From assembly GCA_016281055.1 (NCBI GenBank), contig JAEEHW010000031.1, forward strand, positions 1 through 33,319: a DNA stretch of 33,319 nucleotides. Direction: 5' to 3'. Below, in pieces: positions 23,226 to 31,610 of this stretch (position 1 is its first letter; each line of letters starts with the position of its first letter). A model generated the notes under the pieces. The model did no database searches and was not told where the DNA came from. It was given only the letters and a program-made list of their open reading frames with translations. Source of the DNA: Prevotella sp. Lineage in GTDB: Bacteria > Bacteroidota > Bacteroidia > Bacteroidales > Bacteroidaceae. Made by a program: the position numbers and the translations under genes.

Positions 23226-24833
23226 TTACTCCCACTCTATCGTTGCTGGTGGCTTTGACGAGATGTCATAGCATACGCGGTTGACTCCACGTACCTTGTT
23301 GATTATCTCGTTGCTCACGCGTGCCATGAAGTCGTATGGCAAGTGGGCCCAGTCGGCCGTCATGGCGTCCGTAGATGTCACCGCACGCAGTGCCACGGGG
23401 TGCTCGTAGGTGCGCTCGTCACCCATGACGCCCACGGAGCGGACAGTGGAGAGCAGGATGGCACCTGCCTGCCATATCTGGTCGTAGAGCGACACCTCAA
23501 TCTCGCCGTTCTGCATGTCGGCAGGCACGCCGGCAGCAAGCACACGGCGTGCTTCCTCGCCAGAGAGCTTCACCTTGTAGTCGCGCAGTCCGCGGATGTA
23601 GATGTCGTCGGCATCCTGCAGTATGCGCACCTTCTCAGGCGTGATGTCGCCAAGGATACGCACTGCCAGTCCCGGGCCGGGGAATGGATGGCGCGTAATC
23701 AGGTGCTCAGGCATTCCCATAGAGCGGCCCACGCGGCGCACCTCGTCCTTGAACAGCCACTTCAGCGGCTCGCACAGCGAGAGGTGCATCTCCTCTGGCA
23801 GTCCGCCCACGTTGTGGTGCGACTTGATGACCTTTCCGGTTATGTTGAGCGATTCTATGCGGTCAGGATAGATGGTGCCCTGGGCAAGCCACTTGGCTCC
23901 GGTCTGCTTCTTCGCCTCGGCATTGAACACCTCCACGAAGTCGCGGCCTATGATCTTGCGCTTCTGCTCGGGGTCGGTGACGCCGGCAAGGTCTGAGAAG
24001 AATTTCTCCGACGCATCAACGCCGATGACGTTCAGGCCGAGGCACTCGTAGTCGTGCATGACGTCGCGGAACTCGTTCTTGCGGAGCATGCCGTGGTCAA
24101 CGAAGATGCAGGTGAGGTTCTTGCCGATGGCCTTGTTGAGCAGCACGGCTGCCACGCTGGAGTCAACGCCGCCGGAGAGTCCGAGGATGACCTTGTCGTC
24201 GCCCAACTGCTCCTTGAGTTCCTTGACCGTGGTCTCCACGAAGGAGTCGGCGCTCCAGTCCTGCCTTGAACCGCAGATGTCAACCACGAAATTGCGGAGC
24301 AGCTGAGTGCCCTGCAGAGAGTGGAACACCTCCGGATGGAACTGCACCGCCCATACGGGCTGTGTCTGCGAGGCGTATGCGGCATACTTCACGTTTGCAG
24401 TGGAGGCCACGCACTCGAAGCCATCGGGGATGGCGGTGATGGTGTCGCCGTGCGACATCCACACCTGTGAATTGTCAACGAAGTCCTTGAACAGGCGGCA
24501 CTCCTTGTTGATGTACTGCAGGTTGGCGCGGCCATACTCGCGCGAGTCGGCCTTCTCCACCTTTCCGCCCAGTGTGTGCGAAATGAACTGTGCACCGTAG
24601 CAGATGCCGAGCACAGGTATCTTGCCCACAAACTGGTTCAGGTCAACCTTGAAGGCTTCCGGGTCGTGCACGCTGTAGGGCGAGCCGCTCAGTATGACGC
24701 CGATGACGTCGGGGTCGTCCTTCGGGAACTTGTTGTAAGGCATGATTTCGCAGAACGTGTCAAGCTCGCGCACTCGTCGTCCGATGAGCTGCGTGGTCTG
24801 CGAACCGAAATCTAATATTATTATCTTTTGCAT
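23226..24833 (-). CDS. guaA: GMP synthase (glutamine-hydrolysing)
   Basis: The 535-residue protein is a complete two-part GuaA. The amidotransferase triad is Cys78 (LGICYGAQ), His166 and Glu168 (QFHPEV). The synthetase part has the PP-loop LSGGVDSS (219-226), FVDHGM and the C-terminal dimerisation domain ending KPPATIEWE. It converts XMP to GMP with ATP and glutamine in the cytoplasm. It is the last gene of the rprY-nucleotidyltransferase-guaA run, 30 bp behind the nucleotidyltransferase gene, with a strong terminator. Third codon positions are clearly richer in G+C than in rprX, dnaA or the amidase, as expected for a highly expressed gene. Confidence 0.97.
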   Translation of the reverse strand: MQKIIILDFGSQTTQLIGRRVRELDTFCEIMPYNKFPKDDPDVIGVILSGSPYSVHDPEAFKVDLNQFVGKIPVLGICYGAQFISHTLGGKVEKADSREYGRANLQYINKECRLFKDFVDNSQVWMSHGDTITAIPDGFECVASTANVKYAAYASQTQPVWAVQFHPEVFHSLQGTQLLRNFVVDICGSRQDWSADSFVETTVKELKEQLGDDKVILGLSGGVDSSVAAVLLNKAIGKNLTCIFVDHGMLRKNEFRDVMHDYECLGLNVIGVDASEKFFSDLAGVTDPEQKRKIIGRDFVEVFNAEAKKQTGAKWLAQGTIYPDRIESLNITGKVIKSHHNVGGLPEEMHLSLCEPLKWLFKDEVRRVGRSMGMPEHLITRHPFPGPGLAVRILGDITPEKVRILQDADDIYIRGLRDYKVKLSGEEARRVLAAGVPADMQNGEIEVSLYDQIWQAGAILLSTVRSVGVMGDERTYEHPVALRAVTSTDAMTADWAHLPYDFMARVSNEIINKVRGVNRVCYDISSKPPATIEWE

Positions 24834-24863
24834 TTTAAAAAATTTATATAGCCAAATGTTGTT

Positions 24864-25628
24864 TTACCCCAGGAAACTCTCTGCCGCGGCAAGCGTGTCG
24901 AGCTTTCCCACGTCGAGCAGTTTCAGTCCAGGCTTCAGCGTTCCCCTGACCTCCACGTCGGCGCAGTGCCTCAGGTAGAAATCCATTATTGGGAACCTGT
25001 CCGGCCAGGCATCCATCAGGGGGAAGGCCTCAGGCGACAGGCAGTGTATGCCAGAGAAGGCGTACATGCCAAGCCCCTCGCTTGCCCAGTCCATGCCAGT
25101 CCTGCCGTTATGCCGGGCTATCTCCGGGTATGGGCTCTTCACCTCGCCCGTCTGTATGTTGGTCCATCCCACGAGGCGCATGTCGCTGCTGAAGAGCAGG
25201 TAGCGCTGCGTCTTGCGTTCCGAGACTACCAGCGTTGCCGCGGCGCCGGACTGCACGCTGTCATTGTAGAACGCCCTGAGGTCAAGGTCAGACAGTATGT
25301 CGCAGTTGTGTATCAGCACTGGCTCGTCAGCGTTGAACAGCGGGCGGGCCTTCTTGATGCCGCCGCCGGTTTCGAGCAACTCCATCGATTCATCTGATAT
25401 TCTGATGTCAACGGGATAAGCCTTCGCCATCATCCACAACATATTCTTTATCTGCCCGGCATGATGGTGCACGTTGACAACGATGTTGCCTGCTCCGGCA
25501 TCGACCAGGCGCTCTGTCACAATCTGCAGCAATGGCTTGTCGCCCACTGGCACGAGAGCCTTTGGTATTACATCGGTAAGGGGTTTTAGTCTTGTCCCCT
25601 TACCGGCTGCAAATATCATTGCCTGCAT
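24864..25628 (-). CDS. Sugar-1-phosphate nucleotidyltransferase (MurU/GalU-like)
   Basis: The 254-residue protein has the nucleotidyltransferase core: FAAGKGTRLKPLTDVIPKALVPVGDKPLL at the N-terminus, with the signature GxGTRL...PK, then VVNVHH, ETGGGIKKA and IHNCDIL with the metal-binding Asp. It resembles the short single-domain group including MurNAc-1-phosphate uridylyltransferase (MurU) and GDP- or UDP-sugar pyrophosphorylases. Typical MurU partners (the AmgK kinase) are not adjacent. The start is 5 bp after the rprY stop, so the two are translationally close. Cytoplasmic. Confidence 0.82.
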   Translation of the reverse strand: MQAMIFAAGKGTRLKPLTDVIPKALVPVGDKPLLQIVTERLVDAGAGNIVVNVHHHAGQIKNMLWMMAKAYPVDIRISDESMELLETGGGIKKARPLFNADEPVLIHNCDILSDLDLRAFYNDSVQSGAAATLVVSERKTQRYLLFSSDMRLVGWTNIQTGEVKSPYPEIARHNGRTGMDWASEGLGMYAFSGIHCLSPEAFPLMDAWPDRFPIMDFYLRHCADVEVRGTLKPGLKLLDVGKLDTLAAAESFLG

Positions 25629-25633
25629 GATGC

Positions 25634-26353
25634 TTATGCTGGAGAATTTTCCTCACCGTCCTGATCAGGAATGATGAGCTTGTATCCTTTACCGTGTATG
25701 TTGATGATTTCTATGTCCTCGTCGTCACGCAGATGCTTGCGCAGCTTGGTGATATACACATCCATAGAACGAGCATTGAAATAGTTGTCGTCAATCCAGA
25801 TGGTCTTCAGTGCGAAGTCACGCTGCAATATCTCGTTGGAATGACTGCAGAGCAAAGACAGCAACTCATTCTCCTTAGTAGTGAGTTTTGTCTGCTTGTC
25901 GCCGATGGTGAGAAGCTGCTTCTGTGAATCAAAGAGGAACTTGCCAATCTGGTACTGTGTGCTCTCCTTAGTCTTCTTGCCATGCACACGGCGCAGGATA
26001 GCCTCTATACGGAACACCAGCTCCTCCATTGAGAATGGCTTTGTGATATAATCGTCGGCACCAATCTTGAAACCTTCAAGTATATCGTCCTTCATCTGGC
26101 GTGCAGTGAGGAATATGATAGGTATCTCTGAATTAGCCTGACGTATCTCTGTAGCCAACTGGAAGCCGTCTTTCTTAGGCATCATCACATCGAGCACACA
26201 GATATTATATGGTGTCTTCAGGAAAGCCCTGTAACCAGCCTCACCGTCAGCACACAAATCTGTTTCATAACCTTTTGCCTGCAGATATTCACGCAGGAGC
26301 ATACCAAGGTTTTCGTCGTCTTCACAAAGAAGGATTTTCTGATTTTCTTCCAT
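25634..26353 (-). CDS. rprY: OmpR-family response regulator RprY
   Basis: The 239-residue protein has a receiver domain (1-120) with the acidic pair Glu11/Asp12, phospho-acceptor Asp55 (VLDVMMPKKDG) and Lys105 (ITKPF), followed by a winged-helix DNA-binding domain (about 135-230, LTTKENELLSLLC, SMDVYITKLRKHL, IHGKGYKL). It matches the Bacteroides RprX/RprY pair and would be phosphorylated by the kinase upstream. A TTG at 26362 in frame is not preferred; the ATG at 26353 is. A minus-strand TAACTTTG at 26404-26397 may drive it apart from rprX. Confidence 0.92.
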   Translation of the reverse strand: MEENQKILLCEDDENLGMLLREYLQAKGYETDLCADGEAGYRAFLKTPYNICVLDVMMPKKDGFQLATEIRQANSEIPIIFLTARQMKDDILEGFKIGADDYITKPFSMEELVFRIEAILRRVHGKKTKESTQYQIGKFLFDSQKQLLTIGDKQTKLTTKENELLSLLCSHSNEILQRDFALKTIWIDDNYFNARSMDVYITKLRKHLRDDEDIEIINIHGKGYKLIIPDQDGEENSPA

Positions 26354-26396
26354 AATTGTCAATCTCTTTTAGTTAATTTTATTTGTTTTCTGTGTG

Positions 26397-26404
26397 CAAA
26401 GTTA
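26397..26404 (-). promoter_or_regulatory. -7 promoter box of rprY
   Basis: TAACTTTG on the minus strand lies 43 bases before the ATG. No exact TTTG at -33, but TTGT-like bases lie near. The 166-bp rprX-rprY gap is otherwise AT-rich with a weak hairpin near 26488-26510. Confidence 0.55.
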
Positions 26405-26519
26405 AAAAGAAATCTGACAACCTGCAATTATTTCATTCTTTATTTCGCCGTGATTTAACGAACTTAACAAAAAACATGCATTATAATTACATATACATAA
26501 TTATATATGTTCTTTTTTG

Positions 26520-28088
26520 TTATTTACTATCTTCCTCTATTGCATCTATCGTGATGGTAAACGTGGTGCCTTTTCCAAACTCTGACTCCACGCTGATGGT
26601 ACCCTTGTGTATGTCAACCACTTTCTTGACGTATGCCAGACCAAGGCCGAAGCCTTTCACGTCGTGGCGGTTGCCGGTGTGAACGCGGTAGAACTGTTCA
26701 AATATCTTCTTCAGATTCTCTTTCTTTATACCGATGCCTGTATCACGCACCGACACCTTCACCTTGTCGCCCTCATTCCATGTGCGAAGATAGATATTGA
26801 GTGGTGCATCGGGCTTGCTGTACTTGATGGCATTGTCCATTAGGTTGAATATGACATTGCTGAAATGGGTTTCCTCCACATATACTGCAGAGTCAACCGC
26901 CTCCACCTCGGTAAATATCTTGCCGCCAGTGTGCTCTACTCGCAAGGAGAATGTATTGGCAATATTCTCTATCAGTTCGTTGATGTCTATCTCCTTCATC
27001 TTGAAGATACCCTTCTTCCTGTCGAACATCGACATCTGGAGCACTTTCTCCACGAGGAAGCGCAATCGTTTTGTCTCGTCACTGATAATGCCGCCAAGAT
27101 GGTCTATCATTCCCTCAGACTTCGGCACACTCTTGTCATTAAGCATCTGCGAAGCGAGCGATATGCTTGATATAGGAGTCTTCAGTTCATGCGTCATGTT
27201 GTTTATGAAGTCATTGCGCATCTCAGAGAATTTCTTCTGACGGAATATGACCACGATGGTGAAGATAAACGTTATCAGCAATACCACGGTAAACACCAAC
27301 GCCGGTATCATGAAGTGGACACTCGAGAATATATAATCGTTGATATCGGGGAAATGCACATTAACGTAACCAGACTTAGACACTGCGTCATTGTGGAACA
27401 AAGACTGCGAATAGGCTTTGTCCTTACCCTCCTCACTGTAGTCAGGACACCGATACACTTCCTTGCCGTCATTCTGCGTCACCGTGAAGTGGTAAGGTAT
27501 GTCTATGCCGTTGTTGAGCAGTTCGGCACGGATGTCACGGTCGAGTTGCTTGAAATTCACCCTCTCTTTCAGTGGTTTGTCGCTGGCTGTATATAATATG
27601 GTATATACCACCTCATCGAGCAATGATTTCTGATACACATACCTCTTGCGCACTATCTCCTGCATCGACTTCTGTGCCTCTGCTATGGTGTTCTTGTCTT
27701 GTTTCAGCAACATGTCTTTCTTCATGCGCTGCGGCGAGAGCGTAATGGTGCGCAGTTCAAACGAAGAATAGATGGTGCCGTCGTCACCTATCACCGAGTA
27801 TTGGTGCGACTGCTGCACCGGCGCACCTATCTTGTTGCCTGTGGTCTGCACCTCATCGTCGCTGAACGCCTTGCGCTCTGTCTCGTTGACGTCTTTCTCC
27901 AGATAGTGCAGTGTTTCGTTGAGTTCCAGGTTGTGTGCAGCCTGATACAAGGCACGTGTCACCGATTCATCGAACTGTTCTTTCTTCATTTTCGTCATCT
28001 CTTCTATATAGAGAATCTGTATGCAGAGCAGTCCAACGAACGAAATGCCCATGACTATGGCTATTATCCAAATTGTCGATTTCTTCAT
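26520..28088 (-). CDS. rprX: Sensor histidine kinase RprX
   Basis: The 522-residue kinase has a membrane span at ~6-27, a ~230-residue periplasmic sensor region, a second span at ~258-282, the dimerisation domain with phospho-acceptor His300 (NNMTHELKTPISS), and the ATPase domain with N box (IFNLMDNAIKYS), G1 (DTGIGI) and G2 (GFGLGLAYV). All kinase motifs are intact. The sensor region shows no known domain by eye. Partner RprY is 166 bp downstream. In Bacteroides, RprX/RprY is linked to envelope and efflux control; the signal here is unknown. It has its own promoter at 28132-28162. Confidence 0.93.
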   Translation of the reverse strand: MKKSTIWIIAIVMGISFVGLLCIQILYIEEMTKMKKEQFDESVTRALYQAAHNLELNETLHYLEKDVNETERKAFSDDEVQTTGNKIGAPVQQSHQYSVIGDDGTIYSSFELRTITLSPQRMKKDMLLKQDKNTIAEAQKSMQEIVRKRYVYQKSLLDEVVYTILYTASDKPLKERVNFKQLDRDIRAELLNNGIDIPYHFTVTQNDGKEVYRCPDYSEEGKDKAYSQSLFHNDAVSKSGYVNVHFPDINDYIFSSVHFMIPALVFTVVLLITFIFTIVVIFRQKKFSEMRNDFINNMTHELKTPISSISLASQMLNDKSVPKSEGMIDHLGGIISDETKRLRFLVEKVLQMSMFDRKKGIFKMKEIDINELIENIANTFSLRVEHTGGKIFTEVEAVDSAVYVEETHFSNVIFNLMDNAIKYSKPDAPLNIYLRTWNEGDKVKVSVRDTGIGIKKENLKKIFEQFYRVHTGNRHDVKGFGLGLAYVKKVVDIHKGTISVESEFGKGTTFTITIDAIEEDSK

Positions 28089-28131
28089 ATTCTGTTGCTT
28101 GATGAATTACATAAACACGTAATCTGAGGTG

Positions 28132-28162
28132 CAAAGTTATTCATTTTCTTTCAAACAGCAAA
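28132..28162 (-). promoter_or_regulatory. Promoter of rprX
   Basis: On the minus strand, TTTG at 28162-28159, a 19-base spacer and TAACTTTG at 28139-28132. Confidence 0.8.
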
Positions 28163-28173
28163 ATCTTTTGCAT

Positions 28174-28227
28174 AAAAAAACTTGCGATGCCAGGCACGAA
28201 ACTTAGTTTCATATCTGACATCGCAAG
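28174..28227 (-). terminator. Terminator of leuB
   Basis: CTTGCGATG (28181-28189) pairs with CATCGCAAG (28219-28227), with an inner GAAAC/GTTTC stem, followed on the minus strand by seven T's. The stem core CTTGCGAT also occurs in the orphan inverted repeat at 2814-2869. Confidence 0.88.
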
Positions 28228-28266
28228 GCAATGTATATTAAATATACGTTAAGAATACTTCCCGAA

Positions 28267-29349
28267 TTAGTTGTTCTTGATGAAGTTTACGATCCACTCG
28301 CCTACTTCCTTGGTGCCATACTTAGCACCACCCTCAACCTGAATTTCAGGTGTGCGCACGTTCTGGTCAAGAGATGCGTCAACGGCCTTGCGGATGAGTG
28401 CGCCCTCTTCCTTGAGGTCGAAATACTCATACAGCATGGCAACAGAGAGAATCTGTGCCAGAGGGTTGGCAATGTTCAGTCCCTTACCCTGTGGCCATGA
28501 ACCGTGGATAGGCTCGAACACTGGAGTAGAAGAACCTGTAGATGCTGACGGCAGCAGACCCATTGAACCAGTGATGCAAGAACCCTCATCGGTAAGGATG
28601 TCGCCGAAGGTATTCTCTGTAACCATAACGTCGAAGAATGTTGGCTCCTGTATCATACGCATGGCAGCGTTGTCAACATACATGAAGTCTGTTGTCACGT
28701 CAGGATACTGCGGTGCCATCTCCTGAGCCACCTTACGCCACAGGCGTGAAGAAGCGAGCACATTAGCCTTGTCAACGACAGTGAGGTGCTTTTTGCGCTG
28801 GCGTGCATACTGGTATGCCACCTTCAGAATACGCTCTACCTCTGGACGAGAGTAATAGTTGGTATCAAGTGCATCCTCTGTACCAAGCTCAGCGTTCATC
28901 TGTGGCTCCTGCTTCTTGCCGAAGTACATACCACCGGTAAGCTCACGGATACAAATAAAGTCAGCACCCTTAACGATTTCGTCCTTCAATGGTGATTTAT
29001 GTACAAGGCAGTCGAAAGTTGTCACAGGACGGATATTGGCAAACAATCCCAGCTTCTTACGCATAGCGAGGAGTCCCTGCTCAGGACGTACCTTTGCTGA
29101 TGGATTATTGTCAAACTTGGGATCGCCAACAGATGCGAAGAGCACTGCATCGGCAGCCTCGCATATCTGATAAGTCTCCTCTGGGAACGGATCACCTACC
29201 TCGTCAATGGCATGAGCTCCGCAGAGAGCTTCCTTGTAAGACACCTCGTGGCCAAACTTCTTTGCTACAGCAGACATCACAGCCACACCCTGCTCCATAA
29301 TCTCTGGTCCGATGCCGTCACCGGCCAGAACTGCAATATTCAGTTTCAT
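28267..29349 (-). CDS. leuB: 3-isopropylmalate dehydrogenase
   Basis: The 360-residue protein is a full-length Leu[16 protein letters not shown] at the N-terminus, RPVTTF and [11 protein letters not shown] in the middle, DNAAMRMI, and [16 protein letters not shown] with EPIHGS near the NAD site. It oxidises and decarboxylates 3-isopropylmalate in leucine synthesis, in the cytoplasm. Usually it is next to leuA, leuC and leuD; here it stands alone, so those genes lie elsewhere or outside the window. The upstream region holds a MITE-like element that carries the best -7 box. Confidence 0.95.
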   Translation of the reverse strand: MKLNIAVLAGDGIGPEIMEQGVAVMSAVAKKFGHEVSYKEALCGAHAIDEVGDPFPEETYQICEAADAVLFASVGDPKFDNNPSAKVRPEQGLLAMRKKLGLFANIRPVTTFDCLVHKSPLKDEIVKGADFICIRELTGGMYFGKKQEPQMNAELGTEDALDTNYYSRPEVERILKVAYQYARQRKKHLTVVDKANVLASSRLWRKVAQEMAPQYPDVTTDFMYVDNAAMRMIQEPTFFDVMVTENTFGDILTDEGSCITGSMGLLPSASTGSSTPVFEPIHGSWPQGKGLNIANPLAQILSVAMLYEYFDLKEEGALIRKAVDASLDQNVRTPEIQVEGGAKYGTKEVGEWIVNFIKNN

Positions 29350-29403
29350 AAGCTTTGTTATATTATTTGTAAACTTTTATTCTTTCAACCTTATATATAT
29401 ATA

Positions 29404-29599
29404 TAGGTGAGTTCTATAAATTACCACCGTAATGTATAACTTAATTGTGGGTTTGACGTTTCGTCACCTTTTTGATTTCTTTTGGTGCATACTGTCAGCA
29501 TATTCGGTCACATAGCCCGCTATGCTCCATCATCTGCTGACACTCTGCCCTCAAAATTAATTCAAAAATTTGACAAAGCTAATTTATAGAACTCACCTA
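29404..29599. mobile_element. 196-bp MITE-like element with 20-bp perfect terminal inverted repeats
   Basis: The left end 29404-29423 and right end 29580-29599 are perfect reverse complements, beginning TAGGTGAGTTC. Each end starts with TA, which could be a TA target duplication of the Tc1/IS630 type; the left flank is a TA-rich run. The 156-bp interior has no ORF but has its own inverted pair (CTGTCAGCA/TGCTGACA). It lies between the tRNA-Pro terminator and leuB. A diverged end is at 18981-19003. A non-autonomous transposon is the likely explanation. Confidence 0.7.
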
Positions 29600-29606
29600 A
29601 AACAAA
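29574..29606 (-). promoter_or_regulatory. Possible leuB promoter spanning the element end
   Basis: On the minus strand, TTTG at 29606-29603, a 21-base spacer and TAGCTTTG at 29581-29574. The -7 box is inside the right end of the repeat element and the -33 box outside. It would give a ~220-nt leader for leuB. No other TAnnTTTG was found between 29350 and 29573 on this strand. Confidence 0.35.
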
Positions 29607-29634
29607 AAAGGAAACATCCATTGGATGTCTCCTT
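29604..29634 (-). terminator. Terminator of tRNA-Pro
   Basis: AAGGAAACATCC (29608-29619) pairs with GGATGTCTCCTT (29623-29634) around a 3-nt loop, followed by T's on the minus strand. Confidence 0.85.
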
Positions 29635-29648
29635 CCTGTTTTGGCTTG

Positions 29649-29721
29649 TCGGGGTGACAGGACTCGAACCTGCGACAGCCTGGTCCCAAACCAGGAACGC
29701 TACCAACTGCGCTACACCCCG
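29649..29721 (-). tRNA. tRNA-Pro (anticodon TGG)
   Basis: On the minus strand a 73-nt cloverleaf can be drawn: acceptor CGGGGTG/CACCCCG, discriminator A, D arm GCGCAGTTGGTAGCGT, anticodon stem CCTGG/CCAGG with loop TTTGGGA (anticodon TGG), and T arm GCAGGTTCGAGTCCTGT. CCA is not encoded. Confidence 0.96.
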
Positions 29722-29751
29722 GTGCAAATGACCTCTATCTCAATTGCGGTG

Positions 29752-29782
29752 CAAAGGTAGTGCTTTTTTCTGAATTGACAAA
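29752..29782 (-). promoter_or_regulatory. Promoter of tRNA-Pro
   Basis: On the minus strand, TTTG at 29782-29779, a 19-base spacer and TACCTTTG at 29759-29752, about 31 bases before the mature 5' end. Confidence 0.8.
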
Positions 29783-29849
29783 GAAAAAGTGATAAAACTA
29801 TGCTTTTTTACACATCCTCTTGATTTATGTCAGCTTTTTCAAGAGATTT

Positions 29850-29880
29850 TTTGGTTGATAAAGAAAAAAACGTAACTTTG
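29850..29880 (+). promoter_or_regulatory. Promoter of the GH28 gene
   Basis: TTTG at 29850-29853, a 19-base spacer and TAACTTTG at 29873-29880. Confidence 0.8.
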
Positions 29881-29931
29881 TGGACGAAAGTTTCATCACA
29901 GACACTGACATAACTAAATAAAAAAATAAAA

Positions 29932-31305
29932 ATGAAAAAACTCCTACTCATGGCACTGGTTACGGTGCTGACATTTAACAGCGCACAAGCTGCAAAGAAA
30001 ACAAGTGCCGCACAGAAAGACCTGTTCCCCGACGGAACAGAAGTCGATGCGTGGTTTCATGACACTACACCAGTAAACCTCGCAGCGCTCGGCACCCAAT
30101 ACAAACTCACAGACTACGGCATATTCTCTGACGGCCGCGTGCATACCGCCGAAATACAAGCACTCATAGACAAGGCAGCCAGCCAGGGCGGCGGCGTAAT
30201 AGTAGTGCCACAGGGCATATACATGACCGGCGGACTGATGTTCAAGCAGGGTACACATCTTTATATAGAGGACGGCGGCGTACTGATGGGCTCTGACTTC
30301 ATAGGCGACTATCCTTTGGGAAAGACACGCATCGAGGGTGAGACTTGCACATACTTCGGCGCCCTCATCAATGCTGATGGGTTGGACGGCTTCACAATCT
30401 CCGGCAAAGGCACCATCGACGGCAACGGACTGAAATACCACCAGCAGTTCTGGCTGCGCCGCAAATGGAACCGGGCATGCACAAACAAAGACGAGCAAAG
30501 GCCAAGACTTGTATATGTATCCAACTGCAAAAACGTACAGATAGAAGGAGTCAAACTACAGAACTCTGCTTTCTGGACCACACACATATACAATTCTGAG
30601 AACGTAAAACTCCTCGGACTGCGCATATATTCCCTCGGCAAGCCCGACACGTCGAAGGGGCCCTCTACCGACGCAATAGACCTTGACGTGGTAAAGAACG
30701 TACTGGTAAAGAACTGCTATATGTCCGTCAACGATGACGCCGTGGCCATCAAGGGCGGCAAAGGCCCATACGCCGACGCTTTCAAGAAAAACTACGAAGG
30801 TGTGCAGATACCGGCAGAAAGCATAGGCAATGGTGCAAATTCAAACATCATCATCGAAGACTGCGAATACGGATTCTGTCACGGATGTCTGACACTTGGC
30901 TCTGAATCAGTGCACAGCCGCAACATCATTCTGCGCCGCATAAACATATCGTCGCAGGCCAACAACCTGCTGTGGCTGAAGATGCGCCCTGACACCCCGC
31001 AGCTATATGAATACATCACGGTGGAAGACATCAAAGGCCCTGTCAAGAATTTCATACTCGTGGCACCATGGACACAGTTCTATGACCTGAAAGGACGCAA
31101 GGACAAGCCAATGTCATACTCCGACCACATCACCATGCGACGCTGTGATGTTGACTGCAATGTATTCTTCAACGTGAAACAGCAAGAAGAGGTGTATCAC
31201 CTGTCAAACTTCACCTTTGAGAACATCACCGCAAGAGCGAAAGACAAGGAATTCCATCCAGAGATAGTGGAAGGATTCAAGTATTCTGGTATAGACGTAA
31301 AATAA
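29932..31305 (+). CDS. GH28 polygalacturonase-family glycoside hydrolase
   Basis: The 457-residue protein has a signal peptide (1-20) and a GH28 parallel beta-helix. Family motifs are visible: STDAIDLD with Asp247 in the NTD position, VNDDAVAIKGG with Asp268/Asp269, HGCLTLGSE with His317, and LWLKMRPD with Lys350 in place of RIK. The first motif is STD rather than NTD. The N-terminal part carries DYGIFSDGRVHT and GGGVIVVPQGIYMTGG, typical of the family. It would hydrolyse galacturonosyl or rhamnogalacturonan bonds in pectin, in the periplasm or outside. The exact substrate (exo-polygalacturonase or rhamnogalacturonidase) is open. It has its own promoter, and a small ORF follows after 4 bp. 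Confidence 0.92.
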   Translation: MKKLLLMALVTVLTFNSAQAAKKTSAAQKDLFPDGTEVDAWFHDTTPVNLAALGTQYKLTDYGIFSDGRVHTAEIQALIDKAASQGGGVIVVPQGIYMTGGLMFKQGTHLYIEDGGVLMGSDFIGDYPLGKTRIEGETCTYFGALINADGLDGFTISGKGTIDGNGLKYHQQFWLRRKWNRACTNKDEQRPRLVYVSNCKNVQIEGVKLQNSAFWTTHIYNSENVKLLGLRIYSLGKPDTSKGPSTDAIDLDVVKNVLVKNCYMSVNDDAVAIKGGKGPYADAFKKNYEGVQIPAESIGNGANSNIIIEDCEYGFCHGCLTLGSESVHSRNIILRRINISSQANNLLWLKMRPDTPQLYEYITVEDIKGPVKNFILVAPWTQFYDLKGRKDKPMSYSDHITMRRCDVDCNVFFNVKQQEEVYHLSNFTFENITARAKDKEFHPEIVEGFKYSGIDVK

Positions 31306-31309
31306 AGCG

Positions 31310-31450
31310 ATGAACAGATTCGACCTTTGCAACGAGCGGCGGCGCGACGAACTTGTACGCACTATCGAGCACAGTATCGAAGAACTCGCACTCGACGAAC
31401 TGGAAGCCCTATACTATGACATGATCTCCAAAGGATATATACAAACATAA
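31310..31450 (+). CDS. Small 46-residue ORF behind the GH28 gene
   Basis: An ATG 4 bases after the GH28 stop opens a 46-residue frame starting MNRFDLCNERRRDEL and ending SKGYIQT, closed by TAA just before a strong terminator. It is highly charged (many Glu, Asp, Arg) and predicted mainly helical, with no signal peptide and no known motif. The tight spacing and the position of the terminator after it, not before it, suggest it is translated from the same mRNA. Function is unknown. Confidence 0.55.
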   Translation: MNRFDLCNERRRDELVRTIEHSIEELALDELEALYYDMISKGYIQT

Positions 31451-31455
31451 AAACA

Positions 31456-31495
31456 TTAAGGCCTTACTCTTGGAATGGGAGTGAGGCCTTAATTT
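31456..31495 (+). terminator. Terminator of the GH28 unit
   Basis: A 14-bp stem (31456-31469 with 31479-31492, one G-T pair) with a short loop and T's after. The following 31530-31575 is a purine-rich run of AAAGAGAAAAG words with no gene. Confidence 0.85.
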
Positions 31496-31610
31496 AACAC
31501 TCGTTAGATATCTTTACGCAGTCATACAATGCTAGAAAAGAGAAAAAGAGAAAAGAGAAAAGAGATTTTCATGCATACAAAAGCCCCCACCCCTTTTCTT
31601 TGCGAATCTG

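Noticed and set aside
23343..23996. 217-residue plus-strand frame opposite guaA
   Set aside because: It results from the high G+C at third positions of guaA, which removes stops on the other strand; His/Arg/Val-rich with no family features.
31530..31575. AAAGAGAAAAG purine run as a functional element
   Set aside because: Simple low-complexity sequence between a terminator and the recombinase stop; no further structure seen.
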